DNA of 64,000 bases from Paramacrobiotus metropolitanus (GCF_019649055.1 NW_026570344.1:62001-126000); one strand, 5' to 3'; numbered from the stretch's first letter, positions 48,334 to 61,100 are shown. Notes: generated by a model not told the origin, from the sequence alone. A program made the numbers and translations.

Positions 48334-49340
48334 AACCCCAATTCGTGGAGCCCTGTTTTCATACTTCCCGTACTGTCTTTTCATAGTGTGAATTTTTAGA
48401 AAGTTTTTTAGTTTTCTACGGTTTAATTGATTTTATGCTAGAGGCTGAGTTGATTGATGGTCGACCGTAAATTAATCCATGCAGATTCTTGCAGTAAGTG
48501 CCTGCAGAACGTAATATTGTTTGTTATTACACCGGTGAACGTGTAAATTGGCTCCAGAGAAGTGCTCAAAACGTATGATAAACGTTTTGAACACTTATAA
48601 ACGTCGAAAACTTATAATAAACATACATAGATAAACTTATAAACGTCGAAAATATTTCTCGAAGTTCAATTTGAAGAAATGAAATCTTCGCCATAAAAGC
48701 CGTGAAAATTAAAAAAATTCCGCACTGCCGTGCTCATGACTACTCTGCTGAGTCGCCGCTGTGACTGGTGAATCACAATCTGACTCAAGAATCAGAACTG
48801 GCCATCGGCGGAACGTACGGTAGTTGACTAGTCATGTACGCAGTAATAATAATGTGCAGTAGTTTTATAACTTTTATAGAAGTTAAAAAGTTACAAGTAT
48901 TACTGTGTGTTAGTCACTTATCATTGTTTTGATTTTTGAATTTTATCACGATCAACTTACAATTAAATCATTCTGGTCTTCTAGGATAGCCGTTGTGGTA
49001 CGTCTCTACAGGAATCGCGGTCGCAATGCCTTGTAAGTACAGCTCGATTGGCGGTCGGACGGAGGACTTTTCGTAGGGAATCTAGGGATTCTTTCATTTT
49101 TTTAGTGTTAAGTTGTAAACTGTAAAGTATCATCTTCTTTCGAGAAGTTGTAAATGATATCACGTGTTTCAGTACATCGTTCGCGGCCACCATTGGCCAA
49201 ACTGGACCAGAAGCAGCCTCAGAGGAACGATGAGTAAGCTGACGAACTGCTCTGTCATCCATAGCGCGATGTCTGTTGCTGGCAGCAGCATTCACTCGGG
49301 GTCCTTCAGTGAACCAGCATCAGTGGTTTCTCTTTGAACT
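48334..49340. other. Spacer between kinases 3 and 4
   Basis: Contains a 36-nt stem-loop at 48560-48595 (AAGTGCTCAAAACG, 8-nt loop, complement with one mismatch) and two copies of ACTTATAAACGTCGAAAA beginning near 48593 and 48635. A 5' exon for kinase 4 may lie near 49,270 (ATGTCTGTTGCTGG) but its donor is weak. Confidence 0.45.
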
Positions 49341-49342
49341 AG

Positions 49343-51885
49343 TGCGCATTCGCCCGCTCCTGGCATTGATACGCGAGCCACGATGAAGTTCGAGATCGAT
49401 GGCCCGGAGTACGAAGTGTCCTCCAATGATTTGGATTTTGTGCGGAGTTTGGGTCGCGGACAGTACGGATCCGTGGATGAATACAAACACAAGCCCTCGG
49501 GCTTCATCTTCGCCGTTAAGGTAGGTTGTCGACACAGAAACAATTCTGCCGCTAAATTTCACATTATTTCAATGCGTTCGCTTATTATAGTTTTTACTGA
49601 ATTTTATTTAAATTTTAACTTTTCCCACGACTATTCACTAATGTTTCACACGTTTTTCGATGGGCTTTTCCACTGGCCTCACATCCTGGTGCACCAGTTT
49701 AACTTAATTCGCAAAGCCTCCTTTTGGGTATTTCTTTGAAATATGTAAGAACCTAAGGCTTAGGAACTGAAAGACGATAATATCACGATAATAAATGTGA
49801 AAATCTGTCTTTTTGGTGTAGCGTTCTGTTTGCTGTTGTTTGTTAGCGCATTCGTTCGACGGATGATCCGGAAGAACGCAAGACTATGCTGATGGATTTG
49901 AACGTTAACAAGCTGAGCGCTGGCAAATGTCCCTACGTTGTCCGGTCATTTGGGGCACTGTTTAGTGAGGTACGTCGTAACTGGTTTCTTTTCCTTAAAG
50001 ATGGCGTGACTGAATTATGGTTGAATTAATGGGTTCATTTGTTATGCCTGTAGATTGCACTATGATGTCATGCACATCTTACTGTACAAATTAGTGACAG
50101 CTTCCGTTGTATGATTACTGTATACAACAGCCAATTTGTTCATACAGGGTGATCTCTGGATCTGCATGGAGATTATGGACAAGTCTTTAGGTAGGTAGCC
50201 GTTTTAGCATTATATCCTTCCTGTCTTTAGCAGTTGCTGTTCTCATAGTAGAATTTTTGTACAGTTTGTTACTCTTGGGGATTGAGATATATATTTTTTT
50301 GCACGATCGTTGAATAGGCCTTACATCAGGTTTTATTTTTTCTACAGAGATGTTCTACAAGAAAGTCTTCAGTTTAAACCAAACTATCCCAGAAAGTGTT
50401 ATCGCCCATATTGCATTCGCGGTAAGCGTTTTGTCTACGCTGGACATGTATGCAAAGTATAAAATGATTAGTATCTACCTCTGGGTTCGTGTGTTGCATC
50501 TTGTTGTGGTTGTAGATGATTAGTGGATTAAAATTTCTGAAGGATGAGCTGAACATAATGCACAGGGATGTGAAGCCCAGGTATGACGGCAGCGGAAATT
50601 ATTGGGTGATATGGATTGTAATGCAGTTCTGAATTTGCCCGTTTTAATGGCTGATCTTATTATAGCAATATTTTGCTTTCACGACGTGGTGATGTGAAAC
50701 TTTGTGATTTCGGTATCAGCGGTCAGCTGGTACAGTCCATGGCCAAAACGAAGATCGGGTGTTCGTTTTATTTACCGGTAAGAAGTTGCTCCGTGCGCGC
50801 TTTTGTTAGGTATAAAAGGCGTAATTCTGCTGGTCTCCGCGGTACTGTTAGCTTCGAAACTCATAGTGATAAGGTAGAAGTTGGGTACATTGTGCAGCGG
50901 AGTTCTTTTATTCCTTGCCTCCACAAATTTCTTTATGCGGGTAAATTAACTTATGTTTAGATGAAATGATTGATACGTAATACCTCTGGACTATTAAACT
51001 TTTTCAGCCTGAACGGGTGGATCCCATGGCCACCGCTGAGGGAGGTGGTTACGATATCCGGTCAGATGTTTGGAGCTGCGGCATCACATTGGTGTGTGCT
51101 TTTTTTTGGAAAATTCCCATGGTTGGCAACATTTTCACCTTGCGTTCCAGATTGAAATTGCCATAGGCAAGCTGCCTTATAAATCTTGGAAGAGTCTGTT
51201 TCAGCAGATTAATGAAGTGGTCCACGGACCACCGCCTACACTCCCAAGTGATTCCCCTTATTCCCAAGATTTCCGCGACTTTGTTGACGCATGGTAAGGC
51301 GGTGCTAATGTAGCTGTTGCAAAAATGGATAATCTAACTGGTAATAGTCGGTACCGCACTTATCGGAAGTACCTTTAACAGCTTGTGGTTGGGAAATTGT
51401 GGTAGTTTGTCATCTCATGCTTTATCTCATAGAGCAATTGTTTCTCTGTGGTGCTTTTGATGGTTTTGATTTTTTTGGGTCCGAATAGCGATATCCGTAT
51501 TCCTGTAACACATTGCTGTCGTTGGTTCTACCGTTAGTTTTTTTCTTTTTTTTGTTCTGGTTTGATGCTTTCGCCATTTTCGGACTAATGTTTTGGCGGT
51601 AACTTCATTTACCAATTCTAACCGTAAGGCTGGCTTGTTTGGGCGCGAGAATCTGGTACTGAATTTGTTATGCTTCTTGCATTGGCTCTGTGCTTGGGAT
51701 GTCTATCCGTATTGATGTACTATTAATATTATTCCCGTTGCAGTTGCCAGAAGGACGTTACGCATCGGCCGAAGTACGACGTTTTATTGGAGATGCCCTT
51801 TTTGACAAAAGAAAAAGAGACCCCCAAGGACATAAGCACCTATGTGGTGGAGATCTTGGATACACCTATTTCTAATCCTGCTTGA
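49343..51885 (+). CDS. MAP2K-like kinase 4 (MKK3/4/6 type)
   Basis: Exons 49343-49520, 49847-49969, 50148-50190, 50348-50421, 50516-50580, 50666-50777, 51008-51091, 51151-51293, 51744-51885; 307 residues from ATG 49383, with coding continuing upstream in phase 2. It is the most conventional of the four: LGRGQYGSV, AVKRIRSTDDPEERK (very like vertebrate MKK4 around helix C), CMEIMDKSLEMFYKKV, MHRDVKPSN, LCDFGISGQLVQSMAKT, PERVDP, DVWSCGITL, FPxKSW-like KLPYKSW, and a HRPKY motif near the end. The N-terminal MAPK docking site, if present, must be in the missing exon. It is probably the active, ancestral-like member of the array. Confidence 0.87.
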
Positions 51886-52499
51886 CCGCCTGCGAATGTA
51901 GTGCAGTACATCAGCCGAGTTTTCATCTGTTGTTTTGTTGCGCGGTTTTTGTATACTTGATTGGGTCATGCTGGTTGCGGGCGAAGTTGTTGTTTTGCGA
52001 GTGATTATAATGTTACGTTACTTTTCATGCAATTTAGTCATAAGGTTAATCTGTTACTCCGATGGACAACTGTGACGTTTTACAGTTTAAAACATGTCAG
52101 TGAATGGTCGTAAGTTTTGATTATTTGATACTGCTACTGTATTTATACGAAAATAATAAAAAGGTGCGCATGAAAGAATCATTGCACTTACTGTTAGTTG
52201 CTTATTGAAATCTGCTAGTAATAATAATTGTTCTATAACATTGGTGTTGTAATGTTGTTAATTACAAGCCCATCCAACAATTCTTTGACCGCTGTAAGCG
52301 GGAATTTAAAGAAACGTGGGCTTGAGCCATTTAATGTGCTTCGACACGTCACGCCACATGGGTCTGCGTATAAGCAACAAATCTGCATGTGTTGCAGTTA
52401 CTGTATCTGTGATATACATTATAATATGTTTGGCATTATTTATTGCCATCATAATTGATAATAATTTTATGCTTTTGTTAGTTTTGTAACAGTATTATC
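51886..52499. other. Intergenic spacer
   Basis: Downstream flank of the kinase array. Nothing recognised. Confidence 0.4.
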
Positions 52500-52802
52500 T
52501 TTGCTTTGCAATACAATATCCATACGGCTGCTAGTGTACGAAATTTTTTCGAGAGAGAGGGAATCATTGTGGCCGACTGGCCCGCGCGGTCTCCGGATCT
52601 AAACGTGATAGAAAATTTATGGACTGTGATGAAACAATATATCACCCTTTTCCAGCCACAGAACCTGGTGCAGTTGCGTCATCTGATAAAAGAAGCCTGG
52701 GTGATGTCTGCCACAACAGAATTCTGCCAGAATCTTTACAAATCTATTCCAGTGAGATATGAGAAGGTCTTCCACGCGGGTGGCGCTCGAACTGAGTACT
52801 GA
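52500..52802 (+). mobile_element. Tc1/mariner transposase 3' fragment
   Basis: A 99-codon plus-strand fragment matches the C-terminal half of a Tc1-type DDE transposase: IHTAASVRNFF, then ADWPARSPDLNVIENLW with the final acidic residue, and a helical end to a TGA at 52800. The region where the second catalytic Asp should lie (normally QDN before the IHTA block) reads QYN, and everything upstream is missing. No terminal repeats were found. It is a dead fragment. Confidence 0.82.
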
Positions 52803-53875
52803 TATTTCGTTCCATATTTCGTTTTATGGATGGTAGTTCATAAACCGATCTGTTTCTTTTGTAATTACTAATAATTTAACTGTGATAATTCTAACTGCGA
52901 TCTGTTTGGTTTTGTTGATTAACCTGATAATTTTAACTGTGATGATGGCTTTATCGGTGATTAATTGTGATCTAATTTATTATTATTGGTTAAATATTGA
53001 TAAATATATCTGCCACTACACTACGATGCGTATTTGCATTACTGTGCGCGATTTATATGCGCTGCGCTTACAGCGGTCAAAGAATTGTTGGATGGGCTTG
53101 TACATTACTTAATTAGGAATTTGTGTCGTCTGATGAACACACTGGACACTCGTGCAACGCTCGAAGAAAGAGTAACTACGGTATGTTCTGGCTAGCTACA
53201 AGCCTAGAGCCACTATCGCCATTGGCAGATATAAAACAGTTACCACTATTATCAGAATAATTTAAATGTCTATAGTTATTGTGCTTCACAAAATTACGTT
53301 GCAGTAACAGTACCGGCGCAAAAGCTCCATGGGAAAACAGAGCGAAATGGTAACAGCATTGTGTAATACCACTGTATTGTGCTCAAAGCTTGCCGGCACG
53401 TTATTCTTCACCGTATACCACACCGTTTCACACCGTTCAAAAAATTCTTGAGAACAAATGGTTTCCGATAGATCAGACAGCCGCATTCATACATTAATAA
53501 TGATTACTTTGCTAGACGATTTCACAGCACATAATCAATCCAGCGCCGTCGAATCCGCACAATCCCAAACAAAGAAATACAAAACGGCAGCATAACACCG
53601 CCGGAACGATCAAGGTTATGATTCTTAATTAGCTGGAACGTTTACAACCTTGGGTATGCTCGAACAGTATTGCTGGCACGCGGTGAACCATATAATTCTC
53701 TATTGTGGTCGGACAATTATATTATAGATGCCGTAATGTAAAATGTCATTTCCGGGTTGTTCCATTTTCTAAGATCTTTTCAAGATCCGAATGTAATTTG
53801 GCAGTTTCTTAACCAGTTAATTACGCTCGCCAAACAAAGCGTGTATTCATAATTAATCACGAGCTGCATAATTTG
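52803..53875. other. Intergenic spacer
   Basis: AT-rich, no recognised gene or element ends. Confidence 0.4.
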
Positions 53876-53883
53876 TATAAAAA
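53876..53883 (+). promoter_or_regulatory. TATA box of chitin-binding gene
   Basis: TATAAAAA lies 170 nt upstream of ATG 54046, consistent with a leader of about 135 nt. Confidence 0.5.
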
Positions 53884-54045
53884 CTACTGTAGGTTCTAGC
53901 TGGATTCAGAGCATTAAAAATTTGCTGATTTGCATTCTAAATTTTATAGGTCATCATCGGTATCTCCGCTTCGTCGGTCAGCACAGTGTCATCACATTGT
54001 TTTCATTACTTTCTTAAATTCTTGGCGTAAACGTTGTAGTATATC

Positions 54046-55517
54046 ATGGCAATCCGTGTGGCTATATTTTTCGCTGTTCTGTGTGCGGCCAGTGGTCAGC
54101 AAGATGCGCCTAAGTATGTTTGGGACATCCTGAATCCGACCATGTCAGCACCGGAGATTATTGAACTTTTAAGCCAAGCTGTGCCTGAGCAGTCGTATCC
54201 TGTACTGACGGAAATACCGGTTACCAGTGCTTTCGACTGTGGCGGGAAAATCCCTGGATTCTATGCCGATGTCGGCACACGGTGTCAGGTTTTCCATAGG
54301 TTTGTCGGCGCTTCAAAAAGCGGGCTTTGTATTACTTACACTAATATATGCTTCATGATAATAGGTGTGACTTCAATGGAAACATGACCAGCTATTTGTG
54401 CACCAATATGACTGTTTTCAACCAGATTACACTGGTCTGTGATTATTTTTTCAATGTTGACTGTGCAAAGTAAGTGGTTAAATATTACCTAGAACGACGG
54501 AACGGCTAACAAGGAATCACATACAAAGTACATGAAGTACGGATGTTGACAAGTGCTATGGTATTATTCGTTATTGTCAGGTTCGCCCAGTATGTTAATT
54601 TCTCCAATTCCCGTCTGTACACCGACAAACCGCTTTTTGACTCTCCCCCCGATGGCTACGTTGCACCCATGTCGGAGAAGATGAAAGCCTTAGTTGGCGG
54701 TGCCCGATCGCCCCCCGCTGCACCAGCACCGACGCCCGCCCCGGGCAAAGCTGCTCCCGCGTCCAAAGCGCCGGCACCAGCTAGCAAGACCCCCGCTCAA
54801 CCCATCAAAGTCAGTGGATCGACCAGCATCTCCGCCAAGAGCGGTCCGGCCGGACAGCCCTCTTCCGCAGCTGCCCAGTCCAGCGCGTCCGCGGCCACCC
54901 CGACCAAAGGAGGAGCGGCACCAACTAAAGGTGCTGCCACAGCCGCCGCCGCCAAACCGACTGCCAAGCCAACACCGGCGCCCAAGGCCACGGCGCCGGC
55001 TCCCGGAAAGGTCAAAGCACCGGCAGCAGCGGTCACAACGACAACCACCACGACGACCGCTGCTGGTGAGATGACACCGGAAATGACGACGGAAACGGCG
55101 TCCGCTGCACCGACCGACCAGGACACCACTGCCTCAGCAACCACTCCGGCCAAAGGAGCAGCAGCCCCGGCTAAGGGTGCCACCACAGCTGCCGTTACCA
55201 AGTCCACGGTCTCGGCAACCACCCCGGCCGCGGGCAAAAGAGCAGCAGCACCGATCAAGGGTGCCACCCCAGCTGCCGCCGCCAAACCTGCTAAGGCGAC
55301 CCCGGCACCCAAGGTCCCGGCGCCGGCTCCTGGAAAGGGCAAAGCACCGGCCGCAGCGGCCACGACGACAATTACCACGACGACAGCTGCTCCGGAGACG
55401 ACACCGGAAGGGACCGATCAGGACACCCCTGGCGCTGCTCCAGCAGAGGCCACACCGGCAGCTGAGGATGCCAGCGCGGAAACCACAACGGCCGGCGCTG
55501 TCGAATCTTCGGAATAA
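54046..55517 (+). CDS. Secreted chitin-binding (CBM14) protein with mucin-like tail
   Basis: Exons 54046-54299, 54365-54469 and 54581-55517, both junctions in phase 2; 431 residues. Signal peptide at residues 1-18 (MAIRVAIFFAVLCAASGQ). One peritrophin-A/type-2 chitin-binding domain at about 63-120 has six cysteines (residues 65, 80, 86, 97, 110, 118) and the diagnostic PGFYAD, CQVFHRC and VFNQITLVCD signatures. From about 150 to the end the sequence is almost only Ala, Pro, Thr, Lys and Ser, with an internal duplication of about 110 residues (each copy has PAPKx-APAPGK, then a Thr run). The Thr/Pro tracts suggest heavy O-glycosylation. One-domain chitin-binding proteins of this kind sit in cuticle or gut lining. 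A structural role there is inference. The tail composition is strongly biased to GC at third positions. Confidence 0.88.
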
Positions 55518-56268
55518 TCGGGTTCTATAACACACAGTTTTTTATTTGATATAGCTTGCAGACATTAGATATTGCAGAGATCATTCAAGCTAAAATCGCT
55601 GTAACCAGCGTGGCTTAATAACTGTCGGAATTTTTTTATTTTTATTTTGTAAGCCAGTGGTTAAAAACGCAAGTTCAATAAAGTCTATCTTGAAATTTTG
55701 TTCTTTCAACTAGTCAGCTGTACACGGCGGCAGTTTTGCCGCTAGGTATTTTTATATTCAGTGGCTATACATAAGTACGCATTTTACACAAAACTGCGCC
55801 CCTTTCTGCAGCATTCATCCTGACTTGTGAGAGAACCAGTTACGTACACCGAGCCCCCATTAATTTTTCCACAGCAGACGAGTGATTGACCTATGTTATA
55901 TGATTATGGCGAGCAGCAGTCGTGGAAGAACAAAACGCAATTATAAATTTTGATCGGAAGGCTGTACGGTATATATTCCAGCTATTTGTATATTGTAGCT
56001 GTCAACTAAAAACTTGCCAGGTTGACCGGTGACGCGTGACATACATAAAATTACAGGTGTATATACAGGTGACATTTAGTAATGGATTTTTCCGAAAAGA
56101 TCCAAGTCATCGCCCAAATTTGAAAAGCTAACCTGGTTCTTCCGATCAAACTTGTGCTGCAGATATGTCTGGCGGGCTATCAAAAAGTGGAGACAAACGT
56201 GAAATGCAGGGTGACCTTGCCGTATGCCGCATGCTTGCGTTCTGTGCCATGCAAAACTCGTTTATGAG
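55518..56268. other. Downstream flank and spacer
   Basis: A polyadenylation signal AATAAA at 55677-55682 lies 160 nt after the stop of the chitin-binding gene. The remainder has no recognised gene. Confidence 0.5.
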
Positions 56269-56275
56269 TATAAAA
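56269..56275 (+). promoter_or_regulatory. TATA-like box before cysteine-rich ORF
   Basis: TATAAAA lies 140 nt upstream of the ATG at 56409. Confidence 0.4.
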
Positions 56276-56408
56276 CACTAGGAATAAGCTAATTAGTTTA
56301 TCACCAATGCAATCCGCTCCTCACTAAATATTGTCCAGTCCGTATACTAGTGCAGTAACATAATAGTTTTCCCGGTGCTTCGTGACCTTTGACCCGACGT
56401 ACAATGCA

Positions 56409-56755
56409 ATGCATCGCGCTAGTATTGTCCTGCTCGTCCTGGTCGGCTGCTGTGCCATCTTGTTCACTTTGTCAGACCCTGTCTGCACTCGGGCAGCAGT
56501 TGAGGAAGCAGTATGGGAAGAACCCAACAACAACCACCACGGCCCTCGCCTTCCCACCCCGTCCGACTGGTTCAGGCAATAGACCAGCACATCCACCGTG
56601 CATAGGCGCGAAATGCAGCGGCAAGAATCAACGGTGTACATAATCCAACGGACAAACTGGAAAATGCTGTCCATGTAACGATGTCGAGACTCGAGACACA
56701 GTTTGTTTGTGTTGCACCATAGCTGGGCAAACTGTTTACGGGATACCATGTTAAC
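56409..56755 (+). pseudogene. Cysteine-rich secreted-peptide-like gene, broken
   Basis: ATG 56409 opens a frame that starts like a signal peptide (MHRASIVLLVLVGCCAILF) and stops at 56580. From about 56,580 a neighbouring plus frame gives a cysteine-rich segment (CIGAKC, KCCPC, CLCC, final C) but has an in-frame TAA in the middle. Signal sequence, propeptide-like spacer and a Cys-rich C-terminus suggest a small secreted peptide gene that now carries a frame change and a stop. The family is not recognised. An unrecognised intron could account for part of the break. Confidence 0.4.
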
Positions 56756-56759
56756 TGTA

Positions 56760-58140
56760 ACAAACAAATATTTTGGGTGAAGTAAGGGCTGCATGTGTTT
56801 TGTCGCTGTTCCTTTATGCATTGGCGTACAGAGTATGTGGAGCTCCGATACGACAATCGATTTTCGAAACGTCTTGTTGTAGCCTTAAAAAGATAAATAT
56901 TGCTGGTGTAAGTCTAAAGTGTTAAATTTAGAACGTAATTTAAATAAGTATACAGAGTCCAGACTGCCTTTATTCATTTACAATTAGATCTTAATTCCGC
57001 CGGTATCTGCACCGGGGTGATTTAAATGATGAACAAACCTGGTTTGTACAAATACAGTACAATACAGAAAGCACAGTGAACAGAAATCGATGCAACAGTT
57101 AATGCCTAATAATGCGATAAATACAACAGTTAATGCCTAATCAGGAAAGTCTACTCTGTGTAACAGTTCTTAATTTTAATCGGCAAGTTGGTATATGTTG
57201 GTACATGTTGGATAGAGGTGCGTGCAGAGATAAATCTTCTTAAACAAGCGATATGATGTCTGAATATTTTTAAATTGATGGTTTAAAAACACGTACACTA
57301 TGTGTAAAGTATACCGTATAATTTGTATTCATTTTACATACTTGAAGTACTGTATAACGATGACATGTTTTACTATACGATTACTTCTAGCATATTATTA
57401 CCGCTAGCGATGCAGCTCAAACAAAAAACATTATATGCATAGTATCTGTCTCCCTGTTTGAAATGTCAACCAAGAGAAAAAAGAGCCCTGTAAATATTGG
57501 TAGCGGTACTTACTCGTAATTCGTAAAGACTTACTCGTAAGCGGTATAAGTAGCCGACACACAGATGGAGCCGAACCGATATACCGAACAGGGGAACATT
57601 ACAACCAAACTGATCGCGCACCGTGAACAACGCGTTGACGTTACCATATGCAAAAGGTCGCAGCCAGGTGTCGAATGATCAGCTGCCTACCGCTCTCTTC
57701 ACCGCTGATGAGCATGTGTTTATCCGTTGTTCCTCACCGTGCCACTCGATAACCTCGATGGGATAACATATTGATTTTCGCATTGTCGTCCCGGCCAAAC
57801 TGACAGTTGCGGCAGGTGTGTTAACGTTGTGGATCAGGCTGCACTTCCCCAATTGTCTTTACCGTAGCCGCGATGCGATCCCGTTGCTGCGCTGTACAGA
57901 CATCTCTCCACGGGATCTATTTGATCCTTTTGGTAAACTTTTCGGTTTCGCATTGCGTTTACACCGCTGGGAATTTCGGATTTCGTATCAACATTGACAG
58001 GAGACTGTTATTCTAACAATCACAGTGTGTTTGATTATGGAGATTGGGACACAATGTACGCAGCAGGGATTTCTCATTAAACACTGCGCATAATTTATGT
58101 GAAGAGCTGGCACACTCCTTCAGCAGAGTGTGAGTACTGC
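56760..58140. other. Intergenic spacer
   Basis: No recognised gene. It should contain the promoter of the channel gene that follows. Confidence 0.4.
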
Positions 58141-58142
58141 AA

Positions 58143-61100
58143 ATGGTCAGCAGCATGGGAGCGGCAAGCGATGGGAACGACAAGAAGGCTAAGATGGATA
58201 ATGGAGAGAAACCACCTGTCCACCGTTTCCCGCCCCTTCATCCCGCGGCGCTGGTCCCGCACTTCCCGTCTAATCCGCAGAGTACATCCATCCATCAGCT
58301 GGATGCCCGTAGTGGATCAATACAGCGGAATCCCAATTTATCCATCCCGGTGAGAGAGAGAATGAGAGCGTCGCAGCGCATTAGAATGCATTCTGCACCG
58401 GAATGTCACAGCCGTTAGCGCTGCATTTTTCATCAAGCAGCCTGATGGTCATTATTTGGTGTACTTACGCATGTTTAGAATCCCATCAAGCATGGCTTGA
58501 GCATTCCGTCCACACCGCGACCGGGTCTGAGTGTGCCGTCATCCGCGCGCACTCCACTGGGTTCACAGATCTCCATGACCGAAGTGGTGGCTGCGGCTAA
58601 ACGCGCTAAAGCGGCCAATGCGGCAGCAGCATTTGCCGGTGCGGGACGACCGCCGCAGAAGCGTCCCGCACCGCCGCCGACACAGTCCAGTAGTCCGGAT
58701 ATGGCCGATGGACCGGCGATTCCCTCCGCTAATCCCGCCAGGTTCGGCATGTTCCGTCGGATTGCCAGCGCTATGCAGGTATGGATGAGTAAAGTGACAA
58801 ATTATCACTTGCAGCATAATATACAGTTGGGACAATACAACTGTTGTATTAGGAGAACCATTAATATTGTAGTAAACGAGAGAACCATTAAGAGAACCAT
58901 TAATATTGTAGTAAACTTAGGAAACTGGATAATTCTACGCTTTTAGTATCATAATGCCGGTATTACGGGCACTGTGTGAATTGCTGCGTATGGTGCACCC
59001 GGCAATCTTTTTGGTTATTGTTGCGCAGAGCGTTTCTGTATAACGTTTCCAATAAGGCAAACGTTTCTAGTAAGGCAAACGGCGAGGCTTCGTTTAATGA
59101 ATACAGTTTTACGAGGTAAGTACTGGATAGGCTTGTTACGTACTGGATAGGCTTGTTACATACTTTTACTAACCTGTTAACAAATCCCGCAGACAACCGT
59201 CTGTAAAGCACGAACACTTCCACTTCTCGAGTTTGCAACGCTTAATTGAGCACCCGCGGTAGTCGGAAGATTTACTGTCGAGCCGAAAATTTTCGCACCA
59301 TACCTTTATTGTGCACATCCTACTGCTCGCACAACGTTAATTCTCCTATTTACTTGCAGTAAAAGTGGCATACGTGATGCACTATTTTGCTCATGATTAA
59401 AACCAGCAGTACCGTACACTGGAAAATATCGTAATGGGTGACCCTTTCAAAAAAATCATTAACTGTCCTGAACACTGTATTAATACGTTGATGACACTGC
59501 GATCTTGGAATCCCTATTCGCCCAGCAGGCACGGTGATGCCATTATTACCGTTTGTGGATGATTATTCAGATTAAGCTTCCTCATTCTGGCAGATAATGG
59601 ATGTCGATGGAAGAGACACACAGGATGCAGGAAGGAAACCATTGCAGTGCACATGTCATCATCACTTGCGCGTATAAAATGACATGCTGCGCGTATGCTA
59701 CGATATAACAGTAAATGTTTACAAATTTAGTCACGAACGATCACAGCAGAAATAATCTCCCTAAATTTTTACGATAAGCACGAGTTATGATGGAGCTCTT
59801 CAGTACTGTACATTCGGCTTAGAAAAGTATGCCTTACCTGATACCGTGTACTTTGAAGAGCGCCTAGGGAAACATACGGATAATTTCTCCCAGCAGAATT
59901 AGGATAGTTACAATTGGATTTTGCTTAGTTTACCGCACGGATGCGGCAGGACGCCGAAGTTACCGCTTCACAGATGATGTTCCGCAACTCATTAGCCGCG
60001 ACCGGCCAGCACCCCAGTGCTCGCTCCCGCAGTCATCACGACCATCCGCCTGAGACCGCCAAGGATCCCATGCAGTTGTTCTGTCTGCGGTATTATACAA
60101 GAAAGTTCGTCCATGATGAAAAACATGTGCTTATTTATAATTCTTTAGCTTTAAGCCGGAGTGGGTCGTGGATCCTGCGGGAAATCGCTATTATTACTGG
60201 ATGGGGTTTCTTTCCTTAGCCGTCATCTATAATTGGCTAATGGTGGTATGTACAATAAATCAGTCGAGAAAATATTTACACTGGGCATAAATAAGTACAG
60301 TAGATTGACGTCACGACAGTAATTAGTGTTTTCGCCAGGAATGCCCTTTCGTGGTATTGAACAGCTTCGTTTGCTCTTATAGGTTCCAAGAAGTGTCTTT
60401 CGCGAGCTGGACGAGGGCGACTTCGTTCCGGTCTTCCTGGTGCTGGACTACGTATCCGATGTGATTTACATAATCGATATCTTCGTTCAGATGTTCAAAG
60501 GTTACCTGGACGAGGGGATAATTGTGACGGAGCCGAGGAGATTGATTCGAGCTTACATACGGACAACATCCAGCAAACTGGATATTTTAAGCATCATGCC
60601 AACGGTAAATACTTGCAGTCTTGCACGATCTACATACTCGTACTTCACACTGGAGTACATCCACATTGATAACTAATGTCGCATTGCTATTGCGCAGGAT
60701 TTCATTCTGATCGGCACAGGACTAGAGGCACCATATCCGTTTGTGAGAATTAACCGGTTGTTGAAATGGGGCAGATTTCGAGAGTTCTTCGCTGCTCTTG
60801 AATCTCGAACGAATCATCCGGACTTTCTTAGAACTCTCGATATGGTAAGATTTGATTTTTAAATTAATTTTGTGATCTTGTCGTTCTGCTGTTAGAAACG
60901 GTCGTGTTTATTTTAACTGTGAATTCGGGGCGGCTGTCTCTTGATTAATTGATAGCTCTGCCAAACTTTCATAATTGTGTACAACTTCTGTAGATGCTAA
61001 CCTTCTCTGGAATGATACACTTGAACGCCTGCTTGTTCTACTTCATCAGCGATGAAATCGGTCTCAACACAGACGGTTGGGTGTATCCATCGGATGCGCG

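Noticed and set aside
49270-49302. ATG start exon for kinase 4
   Set aside because: The phase fits, but the donor is poor and the intron would be only about 40 nt; kept as a hint, not called.
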